A stretch of 52,793 bases of DNA from an uncultured Acetatifactor sp. (GTDB lineage Bacteria; Bacillota; Clostridia; Lachnospirales; Lachnospiraceae). The translations under genes and the position numbers were made by a program. Below the pieces are notes generated by a model. That model ran no database searches and had not been told where the DNA came from. It worked only from the letters and a program-made list of their open reading frames with translations. Below are positions 33,688-42,837 of this stretch, in pieces. The first letter of the stretch is position 1. Each line of letters begins with the position of its first letter. The stretch is from the NCBI GenBank assembly GCA_947589505.1, contig CANQCF010000004.1, positions 1 through 52,793 on the forward strand, in the 5' to 3' direction.

Positions 33688-34413
33688 ATGAGTACTGCAA
33701 TCGGTATGGGAATGTATTATTACGGGCTGGATCCCACCTATATTCTGGTCCTGATCGGAATGGTGCTGTGCCTAGGGGCCAGCGCGCTGGTGAATTCCAC
33801 CATGAAAAAGTATCACAGGATCGCAAACGCCAGGAATCTGACCGGGGCGGATGCGGCGAGAAGCATCCTGGAGCGGGAAGGGCTCTATGACGTCAGTGTG
33901 GAGTGTCTGGAAAACGGCGGCGATCACTACGATCCCAGGGCCAATGCCGTGCGGCTTTCCCACCAGAATTATTATTCGAATTCCGTAACGGCGGTCAGCG
34001 TGGCTGCCCACGAGTGCGGACACGCTATTCAGCACGCCCAGGGCTACTGGCCCATCAGTGTGCGGACCGCTCTGGTTCCCATAGTGAACATCGGGAGCCA
34101 GCTGGGGGTTCCCCTGATCTTTCTAGGGGTGCTTTTAAGCTGGAATCAGACTCTGATCAACGTAGGGATCTGGGCCTTTTCCCTGGCAGTTCTCTTTCAG
34201 CTGGTGACGCTCCCGGTAGAGTTTAACGCCTCCAGGCGCGCCGTGGGGAAGATCGAGCAGTACGGGCTCCTGGGATCGGAGGAGACCGGCGGGGCGAAAA
34301 AGGTGCTGTTCGCGGCCGCCCTGACCTATGTCGCCGCGGCGGCGTCCACCATTCTGCAGCTTCTCAGGCTGGTTCTGCTGTTTGGCGGCGGAAACCGAAG
34401 AAGAAACGATTAA
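33688..34413 (+). CDS. zinc metallopeptidase, YugP-like
   Basis: 241 residues from the ATG at 33688, eight bases after AGGAG; a GTG at 33679 overlaps that site and is unlikely. It is a membrane-bound neutral zinc peptidase of the DUF2268/YugP kind: an N-terminal membrane helix (YILVLIGMVLCLGASALV), then AAHECGHAIQHA with the HExxH zinc motif near 110, and further helices in the C-terminal third. ASRRAVGKIEQYG is also characteristic. In Clostridia it sits between fmt and rsmB as here. The natural substrate is unknown. Confidence 0.9.
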   Translation: MSTAIGMGMYYYGLDPTYILVLIGMVLCLGASALVNSTMKKYHRIANARNLTGADAARSILEREGLYDVSVECLENGGDHYDPRANAVRLSHQNYYSNSVTAVSVAAHECGHAIQHAQGYWPISVRTALVPIVNIGSQLGVPLIFLGVLLSWNQTLINVGIWAFSLAVLFQLVTLPVEFNASRRAVGKIEQYGLLGSEETGGAKKVLFAAALTYVAAAASTILQLLRLVLLFGGGNRRRND

Positions 34414-34478
34414 GCGTGAAATGGGAGGCTTTTGTGGATTTTTTTTGCCGGTGATAAGCGAAAGGAATGAATGGAGAT

Positions 34479-35894
34479 ATGGAGAATCTGCGGGAGATCG
34501 CTTTGGACGGGCTCCTTGCCCTGGAGCGGGACGGTGTGCCTTCCCATCAGCTGATCCGGGGAATCCTGGAGAAGTACGATTATCTGGATTCTCAGGAGAA
34601 GGCGTTCCTCAAAAGGCTTCTGGAGGGAACTCTGGAGAGGCGAATCGAACTGGACTATGTGATCGACTCTGTTTCCAGTGTGCCCGTAAAGAAGATGAAG
34701 CCGCTGATACGGAATCTGACGCGTATGAGCGTCTATCAGCTTCTGTACATGGACGCCGTGCCGGACAGCGCGGCGTGCAACGAGGCCTGCAGGCTGGCTG
34801 CAAAGCGAGGTTTTTCCAACTTAAAAGGGTTTGTGAATGGTGTCCTGCGAAAGATCGCCAGGGAGAAGGGACATCTCCCTCTTCCGGATCCTCAGCGGGA
34901 CATTTTGTCATATCTGAGCGTGAAATATTCCATGCCGGGCTGGATCGTGCAGGAGTGGATGGAGGAATACGGCCGTGAACGGAAAGACGGCGCGGAGATG
35001 GCGGAGACGATCCTGAAGGGACTCCTGGAGGTCCATCCGGTGTCCCTCCGGATTCCGGAGACACTTTCAGAGCAGGAAACCGGGGAAGTAGCCGCGCGTC
35101 TCGTCTCGGCGGGGGCAGCTCTGAAAGAAAATCCCTATCTGGAGCGGATGTATACGGCGGAAGGATTGGACAATCTGGGAGATTTGCGGGACTTTATTGA
35201 GGGGCGGCTCATCGTTCAGGACGTGAGTTCCGTCCTTGCGGTGAAGGCGGCGGGGATCCGCCCGGGGGATTTTGTGATCGACGCCTGCGCTTCGCCCGGC
35301 GGAAAGAGCGTGCTTGCCGCGGAACTGGCCGGGCCGGGAGGACGGGTTCTGGCGGGGGATGTCTCCGAAAAAAAGGCGGAGAGTATCCGGGAAAATATCA
35401 TCCGGATGAAGGCGGATACGGTTTCAATACGGATCTGGGATGCGCGGGAGCCGGATCCGGAACTGTTTCAAAAAGCGGATGTTCTGCTCCTGGATGTGCC
35501 CTGTTCCGGCCTCGGTGTAATAGGAAAAAAGAGAGATATTAAATACAGGGTTTCAGAGGAAGGGCTCCGATCCCTGGAGGAACTGCAGAGGGAGATTGTC
35601 CGGGGTTCCTGGCAGTATGTGAAACCCGGCGGGATCCTATTATACAGCACATGTACGATTCGAAGACAGGAAAACCGGGACATGGCGGCCTGGATCCTGA
35701 GGGAGTTTCCCTTTGAGCCCGTGCCTGTCCTGGAGGATCTGCCGGAGGTGGTACGCCGGGGAGTGCTGCGGGAGAAGGAGAGCAGGGATCAGGCGGATCC
35801 TGCGCTGGAGGACTGCTGCGCCCAGCTCCTTCCGGGCGTTCTTGAGTCGGACGGTTTTTTTTTCGCAAAGTTTCGCAGGAAAAAAGAGAGATAA
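34479..35894 (+). CDS. rsmB: 16S rRNA (cytosine-967-C5)-methyltransferase
   Basis: About 471 residues. I prefer the ATG at 34479 because the nearest ribosome-site-like AAAGGA (34461-34466) abuts the ATG at 34467. Residues 1-140 are a NusB-like RNA-binding domain; the rest is a Rossmann methyltransferase with DACASPGGKS (SAM binding), DVPCSGLGVIGKK and YSTCTI, which hold the two cysteines used in m5C chemistry. It is the usual fourth gene of the def-fmt-peptidase-rsmB cluster. rlmN follows after 74 bases. Confidence 0.95.
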   Translation: MENLREIALDGLLALERDGVPSHQLIRGILEKYDYLDSQEKAFLKRLLEGTLERRIELDYVIDSVSSVPVKKMKPLIRNLTRMSVYQLLYMDAVPDSAACNEACRLAAKRGFSNLKGFVNGVLRKIAREKGHLPLPDPQRDILSYLSVKYSMPGWIVQEWMEEYGRERKDGAEMAETILKGLLEVHPVSLRIPETLSEQETGEVAARLVSAGAALKENPYLERMYTAEGLDNLGDLRDFIEGRLIVQDVSSVLAVKAAGIRPGDFVIDACASPGGKSVLAAELAGPGGRVLAGDVSEKKAESIRENIIRMKADTVSIRIWDAREPDPELFQKADVLLLDVPCSGLGVIGKKRDIKYRVSEEGLRSLEELQREIVRGSWQYVKPGGILLYSTCTIRRQENRDMAAWILREFPFEPVPVLEDLPEVVRRGVLREKESRDQADPALEDCCAQLLPGVLESDGFFFAKFRRKKER

Positions 35895-35968
35895 GAAAAT
35901 TACTCAGCTTGGAAAATGCAGGAAGGGAAACCTGAAAAAAGAGGATCACGGAGAGGAAAAGTTTTGAT

Positions 35969-37087
35969 ATGACGACGCAGAAACCGCAGGAGGACATGAA
36001 CGATATCAAATCCCTGACGCTCCCGGAACTGCAGGCGCTTTTGACGGGGCTGGGGGAAAAGCCCTTCCGGGCAAAGCAGCTGTATGACTGGATGCATGTT
36101 AAGCTGGCGGCGGGCTATGAGGAGATGACAAATCTTCCTGCAAAGCTGCGGGAAACCTGCGGGGAGAAGTTTCGTTATATTTTACTGAAACCGATACAGG
36201 TCCAGGTCTCCCGGATCGACGGCACGAGAAAGTACCTCTTTGCCCTGGAGGATGGGAATGTGGTGGAGAGTGTCTGGATGAAGTATCAGCACGGGAACAG
36301 CGTCTGCATCTCCTCACAGGTGGGCTGCCGGATGGGCTGCAGGTTCTGCGCTTCCACCCTGGACGGACTGGAGAGGAACCTGACCGCCTCCGAAATGCTG
36401 GAGCAGGTTTACACCATTACTCGGGATACCGGGGAGCGGGTCAGCAACGTGGTGGTGATGGGCACTGGGGAACCGCTGGACAATTATGAGAATCTGATCC
36501 GGTTCCTGCAGCTTTTAACGGATGAGAACGGTCTGCACATCAGTCAGAGAAACGTTACAGTATCCACCTGCGGGATTGTGCCGAACATGAAACGCCTGGC
36601 GGAGGAAAAGCTGCAGATCACTCTGGCGCTGAGCCTTCACGCCGTCACGGACGAGAAGCGCCGCAGGCTCATGCCAATCGCGGAAAAATATTCCATACAG
36701 GAGCTGATGGACGCCTGCGAGTATTATTTCCGCAGGACGGGCCGCAGGATCACTTTTGAGTACAGTCTGGTGGGCGGCGTGAACGACTCGGACGGGGACG
36801 CCCTGGGATTGGCAAAACTTGCCGGTCCCCTTGGATGTCATATCAATTTAATTCCGGTCAATCCTATCAAGGAGAGAGAATATGTGCGCTCCGGGAAGGA
36901 AAGAGTGCGGGAATTTAAAAATAAACTTGAAAGAAATAAAATTAATGTTACAATTAGGAGAGAGTTAGGCCGCGATATCGACGGCGCCTGCGGGCAGCTG
37001 AGGAGAAAGCATCTTGCAGCGGATCAGCCTCAAAAAGGTAAGGCGGCGGATGCTTTGGGACATACAGGAGGACAACAGGAGTGCTGA
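35969..37087 (+). CDS. rlmN: 23S rRNA A2503 / tRNA A37 C2-methyltransferase
   Basis: 372 residues. A radical-SAM enzyme with the cluster motif CRMGCRFC at 120-127, GTGEPLDNYEN, TVSTCGIVP and LALSLHAVTDEKRR, all standard for RlmN. The C-terminal Cys used for covalent catalysis is most likely in GACGQLRR near 346. It methylates C2 of A2503 in 23S rRNA and A37 in some tRNAs. Its end overlaps the start of the PP2C gene by seven bases. Confidence 0.96.
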   Translation: MTTQKPQEDMNDIKSLTLPELQALLTGLGEKPFRAKQLYDWMHVKLAAGYEEMTNLPAKLRETCGEKFRYILLKPIQVQVSRIDGTRKYLFALEDGNVVESVWMKYQHGNSVCISSQVGCRMGCRFCASTLDGLERNLTASEMLEQVYTITRDTGERVSNVVVMGTGEPLDNYENLIRFLQLLTDENGLHISQRNVTVSTCGIVPNMKRLAEEKLQITLALSLHAVTDEKRRRLMPIAEKYSIQELMDACEYYFRRTGRRITFEYSLVGGVNDSDGDALGLAKLAGPLGCHINLIPVNPIKEREYVRSGKERVREFKNKLERNKINVTIRRELGRDIDGACGQLRRKHLAADQPQKGKAADALGHTGGQQEC

Positions 37088-37818
37088 AAGCATTTTCCAT
37101 AACTGAGATCGGAAAAAAAAGACAGTTGAATGAGGATTCTGTCTACGCGTCACAGGAGGCGGTGGGAGATTTCCCGAATCTGTTCATTGTTGCGGACGGC
37201 ATGGGGGGACACAAGGCCGGGGATCGTGCTTCCCGGGAGACGGTGGAGATCATGCTGGATACTATCTCCCACGCGTCCGGAATGGGAATCCGGGCAACGT
37301 TTCGCGAGGCCCTGGAGACTGCCAACCAAAAGATCCGTCAGGATGCCAGGAGATCTATCGAACTGGAAGGGATGGGTACTACGGCAGTGGCGTGTACGAT
37401 AGATGGGGATCGGATGACGGTTGTGAACGTGGGTGACAGCAGGCTCTATGTGATCAGCGAAAGAGAGGGGGTTCGTCAGATTACGGTGGACCACTCCCTT
37501 GTCGAGCAGATGGTACAGGAGGGGTTTCTGTCCAGGGAGGCCGCCAGAAATCATCCCAAAAAGAACATTATCACCAGGGCGGTGGGCGTGCTGGACGAAG
37601 TGGAGCCGGATTTTTTTGAGGTGACGCTCCGGGAAGGGGACAGGGTGCTCCTGTGTTCGGACGGGCTCAGCAATATGCTGGAGGACGAAGAGCTGGGGAT
37701 CATTGTAAACAGCGTGGGTTCTTTGGAGGAGAAGGCGAAGATGCTGGTGGACGCCGCAAACGGAAACGGCGGGAAGGACAATATTTCCGTGATTCTTGTA
37801 GATCCCTTTGAAAAGTAG
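37081..37818 (+). CDS. prpC: PP2C-type serine/threonine phosphatase
   Basis: 245 residues, starting at GTG 37081 behind AGGAGGACAACAGG. The PP2C metal-binding motifs are present: NEDSVY, FIVADGMGGHKAGD, TTAVACTIDGDRMTVVNVGDSR, LCSDGLSNM and GGKDNISVILVD, which supply the aspartates for two metals. It reverses phosphorylation by the PASTA kinase encoded next, a conserved Firmicutes pair that controls cell-wall growth and stress. It overlaps rlmN by seven bases, so the two are probably co-translated. Confidence 0.95.
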   Translation: MLKAFSITEIGKKRQLNEDSVYASQEAVGDFPNLFIVADGMGGHKAGDRASRETVEIMLDTISHASGMGIRATFREALETANQKIRQDARRSIELEGMGTTAVACTIDGDRMTVVNVGDSRLYVISEREGVRQITVDHSLVEQMVQEGFLSREAARNHPKKNIITRAVGVLDEVEPDFFEVTLREGDRVLLCSDGLSNMLEDEELGIIVNSVGSLEEKAKMLVDAANGNGGKDNISVILVDPFEK

Positions 37819-37914
37819 AACAAGTCAGATCCCACCCCGTGGAACCGCGAAAATCGCCAGACGCTTTCAGGGGTGTCGGACCGGGTTTTGAAATAGGTTG
37901 TTTGGAGAAGATAC

Positions 37915-40059
37915 ATGGTAAAAATTGGTATGATGATTGGAGACCGATATGAGATCCTGGAAAAGATCGGTACCGGTGGAATGTCAGATGTCTATAAGGC
38001 GAAGTGTCATAAGCTGAACCGCTTTGTGGCGGTGAAGGTTCTGAAGCAGGAGTTTGCGGAAAATGAGAATTTCGTGTCGAAATTTATCATCGAGGCCCAG
38101 GCTGCTGCGGGGCTCATGCACTCTAATATCGTAAACGTCTATGATGTGGGCGAGGAAAATGGGATCCATTATATCGTAATGGAGCTCATCGACGGTATTA
38201 CCTTAAAGAAGTATATTGAGAAAAAAGCAAGACTGTCTTATAAAGAGGCGGTGAGCATCGCCATACAGGTTTGCATGGGGATTGAAGCGGCTCACAACCA
38301 TCATATTATCCACAGGGACATCAAACCTCAGAATATTATCATCTCCAAGGACGGAAAGGTGAAAGTTACGGATTTTGGAATTGCCAAGGCGGCTTCCAGC
38401 AATACGATCACATCCAATGTCATGGGTTCCGTCCATTATACCTCGCCTGAGCAGGCCAGGGGCGGCTACAGTGATGAGAAGAGCGATATCTACTCCCTGG
38501 GGATCACTCTGTTTGAAATGCTCACAGGCAGGGTTCCTTTTAACGGAGAGACTACCGTTGCCATTGCCATCAAGCAGATCCAGGAGGAAATGCCGTCGCC
38601 CAGGGAGTTTGTTCCGGAAATCCCCGCAGCGGTGGAAGCCATTGTCCTGAAGTGCTGCCAGAAGTCGCCGGACAGGCGGTATCAGAGCATGGGTGAGCTG
38701 GCGGCGGACTTAAAGCAGGCGCTTCTCACACCGGACGAAGATTTTGTAGTGATCAATGGCCCGGACGTGGAGGGCGGGACCAGGGCCATGACGGATCGGG
38801 AGATCTCCCAGGTCAGAAGGCGCAGCGAGCCGGAAAATACGGAAACGGAGATGATGCGTCTCAAAAAAGAACCCCAGGAATATTACGAGGACTCCTATCA
38901 GGAAGGGGACGAAGGATACGAGGAGGAGCCGGAAGGCTCTAAGATGGAGAGGTTCACCACGATTTTGACTATCCTTGCCGGAGTAGTCATCCTGATCATC
39001 ATTGCGGTGCTGGCGGTCAGCCTGCTGGGAAAGATGAAAGCACCGGACAATTCCGGCCATTCTTCTCCCATTCTGCAGGACAGTTCGGAGACGGATTCAG
39101 AGGAGTCTTCGACGAGTCAGGATGTGGAATATAAGGAGATGCCGGTCGTGGAGAACCTGGACGTGGAGGAGGCCAGAAGGCGCCTGATCGATCTGGGAAT
39201 GTATGTCTCCCTGGAGTATCAGGAATCCGATACCATTATCGCCGGCAGGATCATCAGCGCTGATGTCCAGGCCGGCAGTATGGTGGCGGAGGGAAGCGTG
39301 ATTACCTTGACGGTGAGCTCCGGCGTGGAGGGGATTGAAGTCCCGGAAGTCACGGGTTATACCTTTGAGGAGGCGTCCAATAAACTGACGCAGCTGGGAT
39401 TCCTCGTGAATAGAACGGACGACTACTCCGATACCATAGAGGAGGGAGTGGTGTTCTATCAGAACCCCGTCAGCGGTGTTAAGGCGCCCAAAGGAAGCGT
39501 GATCTCGGTCACGGTCAGCAAGGGAGCAGAAAATAAAAAGGTCAGGGTACCGAACCTGATCGGCATGGAACAGACGGAAGGGACCCTGGAGGCTATTGAA
39601 AACGGACTTGCCATTGGGGAGATTACTTTAGTTTACAGTGATACGGTGGCAGCGGGACTGATCTGTTATCAGAGTTATTCCCATGGCATCTATGTGGACC
39701 CGGGGACGGCCATTGATATCAATGTCAGTCTGGGACAGGCGAAATACACGTACAAGTGCAACCTCAGCATTACGGCGCCCACCGTGGAGGAGGCTCCGGA
39801 GTTCAGCTATGGCTCTGAAGTGGGGCTGAAGCTTGTGACCGACACGGGACAGATCCTTTTGGACACGAAGACCACCAGTTTCCCCTATGCGGCAAATTAT
39901 TACAATCTTGACGCGCCCGGAGGTATTCTGACCATGACTTACAAAGTGACGATTCCGGGGGAGAACACGGTGGATCCCGAAACCGGGGAGACGATTGTAG
40001 GGGCATCCACAACGGAAGAAAAATCTTTTACCAGACGGATTGATTTTGTGCAGGAATAG
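37915..40059 (+). CDS. prkC: PASTA-domain serine/threonine protein kinase
   Basis: 714 residues. The kinase domain (1-275) has IGTGGMSDVYKA, VAVKVLKQ (catalytic Lys), HRDIKPQN (catalytic loop near 132) and DFGIA near 153. After an acidic juxtamembrane stretch comes one membrane helix at about 347-370 (TILTILAGVVILIIIAVLAV). Outside are three PASTA repeats (about 405-605) that sense muropeptides or lipid II, then a C-terminal beta domain of about 110 residues not part of a PASTA repeat. With the PP2C gene it forms the PrkC/PrpC signalling pair. rsgA starts seven bases after its stop. Confidence 0.95.
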   Translation: MVKIGMMIGDRYEILEKIGTGGMSDVYKAKCHKLNRFVAVKVLKQEFAENENFVSKFIIEAQAAAGLMHSNIVNVYDVGEENGIHYIVMELIDGITLKKYIEKKARLSYKEAVSIAIQVCMGIEAAHNHHIIHRDIKPQNIIISKDGKVKVTDFGIAKAASSNTITSNVMGSVHYTSPEQARGGYSDEKSDIYSLGITLFEMLTGRVPFNGETTVAIAIKQIQEEMPSPREFVPEIPAAVEAIVLKCCQKSPDRRYQSMGELAADLKQALLTPDEDFVVINGPDVEGGTRAMTDREISQVRRRSEPENTETEMMRLKKEPQEYYEDSYQEGDEGYEEEPEGSKMERFTTILTILAGVVILIIIAVLAVSLLGKMKAPDNSGHSSPILQDSSETDSEESSTSQDVEYKEMPVVENLDVEEARRRLIDLGMYVSLEYQESDTIIAGRIISADVQAGSMVAEGSVITLTVSSGVEGIEVPEVTGYTFEEASNKLTQLGFLVNRTDDYSDTIEEGVVFYQNPVSGVKAPKGSVISVTVSKGAENKKVRVPNLIGMEQTEGTLEAIENGLAIGEITLVYSDTVAAGLICYQSYSHGIYVDPGTAIDINVSLGQAKYTYKCNLSITAPTVEEAPEFSYGSEVGLKLVTDTGQILLDTKTTSFPYAANYYNLDAPGGILTMTYKVTIPGENTVDPETGETIVGASTTEEKSFTRRIDFVQE

Positions 40060-40066
40060 GGAAAGC

Positions 40067-40957
40067 ATGCAGGAAAAAACACTGACCGGAAAGATCGTCA
40101 AAGGGATTGCCGGATTCTATTATGTCAGCGCAGAAGGAAAGCGGTATGAGTGCAAGGCGAAAGGGGTATTCCGGAAGGACCACAGAAAACCCCTGGTAGG
40201 GGATAACGCAAGGATCGAGGTACTGGACGAGGACATGGGCCTGGGCAATATCAGGGAACTTCTGCCCAGATCCAGTGAGCTGATCCGCCCGGCGGTGGCA
40301 AACGTGGACCAGGCGCTGGTCATTTTCGCAGTGGCGAGCCCGAAACCGAATCTGAATCTTCTGGACCGCTTCCTGGTGATGATGGGGCAGCAGAACCTCC
40401 CCTGTGTGATCTGTTTCAACAAGCTGGATCTGGATCATGGACATCTGTCGGAGGAATACCAGGCGGTCTATGAGAAAAGCGGTCATTCGACGATTCTGGT
40501 GAGCGCGGCAAGAGGGGACGGCGTGCCGCAGCTCAGGGAGCTTCTGAAGGGAAAGACCACTGCCGCAGCCGGACCCAGCGGGGTGGGGAAATCCTCTCTG
40601 ACCAATTTGCTTTTGGGGCAGAGCGCCATGGAGACCGGGGAGCTCAGCCGTAAGCTTGAACGGGGGAAACACACTACAAGGCACTCGGAACTCCTGGAAC
40701 TGGGAGAGAACAGCTATATTTTGGATACGCCGGGATTCAGTTCCCTGGAGCTGTTTGATCTGGAAAAGGAAGAGCTTTCCTCCTTTTACCCGGAGTTTTC
40801 AACTTATGAGCAGCTCTGCAGATTCAGGGGATGTTCCCATGTGGCGGAGCCGGTGTGCGGCGTGCGGAACGCGGCGGAAACGGGGCAAATTTCAAAGATA
40901 CGCTATGAAAATTACTGTCAGATATACAGAGAACTGAAAGAGAGAAGAAAATACTGA
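40067..40957 (+). CDS. rsgA: ribosome small-subunit-dependent GTPase A
   Basis: 296 residues from the ATG at 40067 (AGGGAA upstream). A circularly permuted GTPase: N-terminal OB fold, then the order NKLD (G4), GPSGVGKSSL (G1), THTTRH-like GKHTTRH (G2) and DTPGFSSLEL (G3), and a C-terminal zinc knuckle CRFRGCSHVAEPVC. It assists late 30S maturation. In many relatives rpe and thiamine pyrophosphokinase genes follow; here an XpaC-like gene follows instead. Confidence 0.95.
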   Translation: MQEKTLTGKIVKGIAGFYYVSAEGKRYECKAKGVFRKDHRKPLVGDNARIEVLDEDMGLGNIRELLPRSSELIRPAVANVDQALVIFAVASPKPNLNLLDRFLVMMGQQNLPCVICFNKLDLDHGHLSEEYQAVYEKSGHSTILVSAARGDGVPQLRELLKGKTTAAAGPSGVGKSSLTNLLLGQSAMETGELSRKLERGKHTTRHSELLELGENSYILDTPGFSSLELFDLEKEELSSFYPEFSTYEQLCRFRGCSHVAEPVCGVRNAAETGQISKIRYENYCQIYRELKERRKY

Positions 40958-41090
40958 TCGAATGGCCGGGAGAAGATATTTTTGGCCCCGGTTCGGTGGT
41001 GATGTTTCAGGACAGATCGCTTAAACGGCTGAACGGCCAGGCAGAAAGAAGCCTGTGCCGGAGGGAATGTCTGAAATTGGAGACCATGGA

Positions 41091-42662
41091 ATGGAAAAAG
41101 ATTGGAAAAATCTGGGAGATAAAATACTTGAATCAGTGACGGATGCGCTAAACTCCGGAGATTTCAGTCAGCTGAACGACCTGGTGTCCGGGACCGTGAA
41201 CACTGTGGTCGAGGAAGTAAAAAGGCAGGCGGAACAGAAAAAAGAGCCGGAGGAGAATGATTTTATACGGTTCGCCCAGGAAAACGCCGAAAGCCGGGAA
41301 AAATGGGAGAGGCAGCAGGAGGAGATCCGCCGCAGGCAGGAGGAACGCCGGGAGGAATGGAGGAACCGCCAGCAGCAGAGACTCGACCGGGAAGCTGAGG
41401 AGCGCCGGGAGGCGGAGAAACGAAGGGAAGCCGAAGCCAGGAGAGCGGCCGCAGCGGGAAAATCCGGGACGGGCGGTCAGAGCCGTCAGAATCGGGTGAA
41501 AAAGATCCCCTTTGTACGGGTGGGGGATGTGTCAAGTATCTTAAATACCGTGTTTGGCAGTCTGTGGCTCGGACTGACGTTTCTTTTCGTTCTGCCGATC
41601 CTTCTGACGATGGACGGGAGCGGAGCCTTTTTTGCAATGCCGGTTTTTGTCTTTTTGCTGTTCCTTGCGGCCAGCTCCTTTTTGCTGTGGAAGGGTACCA
41701 AACAGCGGGGCCTTTTGAGCCGGGCGGAGCGCTACATAAAATTCTGTGGGAAGAAAATGTACGCGGACATAGAGGATCTGGCCCGTCACATGAACATGAG
41801 CGTCCGCGCCGTGAAAAAAGACTGGAAAAAAATGCTGGAAATAGGAATGTTTCCCCAGGGACACTTGGATAAACAGGAAACTTGTGTTATGCTTACAGAT
41901 GAGGTGTACCGTCAGTACGTGGAGGCGGACAGGGCTTATCAGGACCGGGAGGAGAAGAAGGAACGGGAGAACCGCCCTTTGACACCAGGGGAACGGGAAC
42001 AGGAGGAAAAGCGGAGACAGGAGAGCGAATTAAATTCCATGGTGGCCGAGGGAATGAGCTATATCCAGAAGCTCCGGGCGTTAAACGACGCCATTCCCGG
42101 GGAGGAGATCTCCGGCCAGCTTTCCCAGCTGGAAAGCCTGCTAAAGCAGATCTTTGACAGAGTGCGGGAGCACCCGGAACAGAAAGACCGGATACAGAAA
42201 TTGATGGAATATTACCTGCCCACCACGGTGAAGCTGGTGGAGGCGTATGTGGATTTTGAAAAGGTGCAGGATCCCGGACAGGATATCCGGGAGGCCAAAG
42301 AAGAGATCTATAAGACCCTGGGGATCATCAACGAGGCCTTTGCAGAGCTCCTGAACAATCTGTTCCAGGATGCGGTCTTCGATGTGACCACAGACGCCCA
42401 GGTTCTGCAGACCATGCTGGCCAGGGAAGGGCTCAGGCGGGAGATGAACGCCCAGACCGTTTCCGATGGGATGGAAAAATCCGCAGAGAAAATCGTGCAG
42501 AAAGATAGCATACAAAAAGAAAACATACAAAAAGAAGCCATACAGGAAGAACCGCTGAAGAAGGAAATGTCGGTTGAGGAAGTCGTCGCTTCCCTCGGAC
42601 TTCCGGGGATTGGGGAGGAGGATCCCGCCGGACAGGTTTTGAAAGCGCCCTGGGAAGAATAG
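41091..42662 (+). CDS. XpaC-like membrane-anchored coiled-coil protein
   Basis: About 523 residues from the ATG at 41091 (GGAG nine bases upstream). A Glu/Arg/Gln-rich coiled coil (about 50-135) is followed by two hydrophobic helices (about 155-205) and a helical cytoplasmic domain with LARHMNMSVRAVKKDWKKML and the 5-bromo-4-chloroindolyl-phosphate hydrolysis (XpaC) domain (about 330-430). The C-terminus has repeated IQKE units. XpaC genes typically lie next to telA, as here. The enzyme activity in the family name is historical; the pair is more plausibly linked to envelope stress, which is inference. Confidence 0.75.
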   Translation: MEKDWKNLGDKILESVTDALNSGDFSQLNDLVSGTVNTVVEEVKRQAEQKKEPEENDFIRFAQENAESREKWERQQEEIRRRQEERREEWRNRQQQRLDREAEERREAEKRREAEARRAAAAGKSGTGGQSRQNRVKKIPFVRVGDVSSILNTVFGSLWLGLTFLFVLPILLTMDGSGAFFAMPVFVFLLFLAASSFLLWKGTKQRGLLSRAERYIKFCGKKMYADIEDLARHMNMSVRAVKKDWKKMLEIGMFPQGHLDKQETCVMLTDEVYRQYVEADRAYQDREEKKERENRPLTPGEREQEEKRRQESELNSMVAEGMSYIQKLRALNDAIPGEEISGQLSQLESLLKQIFDRVREHPEQKDRIQKLMEYYLPTTVKLVEAYVDFEKVQDPGQDIREAKEEIYKTLGIINEAFAELLNNLFQDAVFDVTTDAQVLQTMLAREGLRREMNAQTVSDGMEKSAEKIVQKDSIQKENIQKEAIQEEPLKKEMSVEEVVASLGLPGIGEEDPAGQVLKAPWEE

Positions 42663-42837
42663 CAGGCGGAAAACGGACGTCGGAAAGAAATTGGGCCGGA
42701 TAAAAATCCGGGCGGCCGCAGAACGGAGGGACAGAGCCTGAAGGCGGTACGGCGGCGGAATGGAAACTTGAAACGGAAATAAGAGGAAGGCAGAGCAAAA
42801 ATATAGGGAAGGCAAAACAAAAAGGGAGGAAAGGCAA

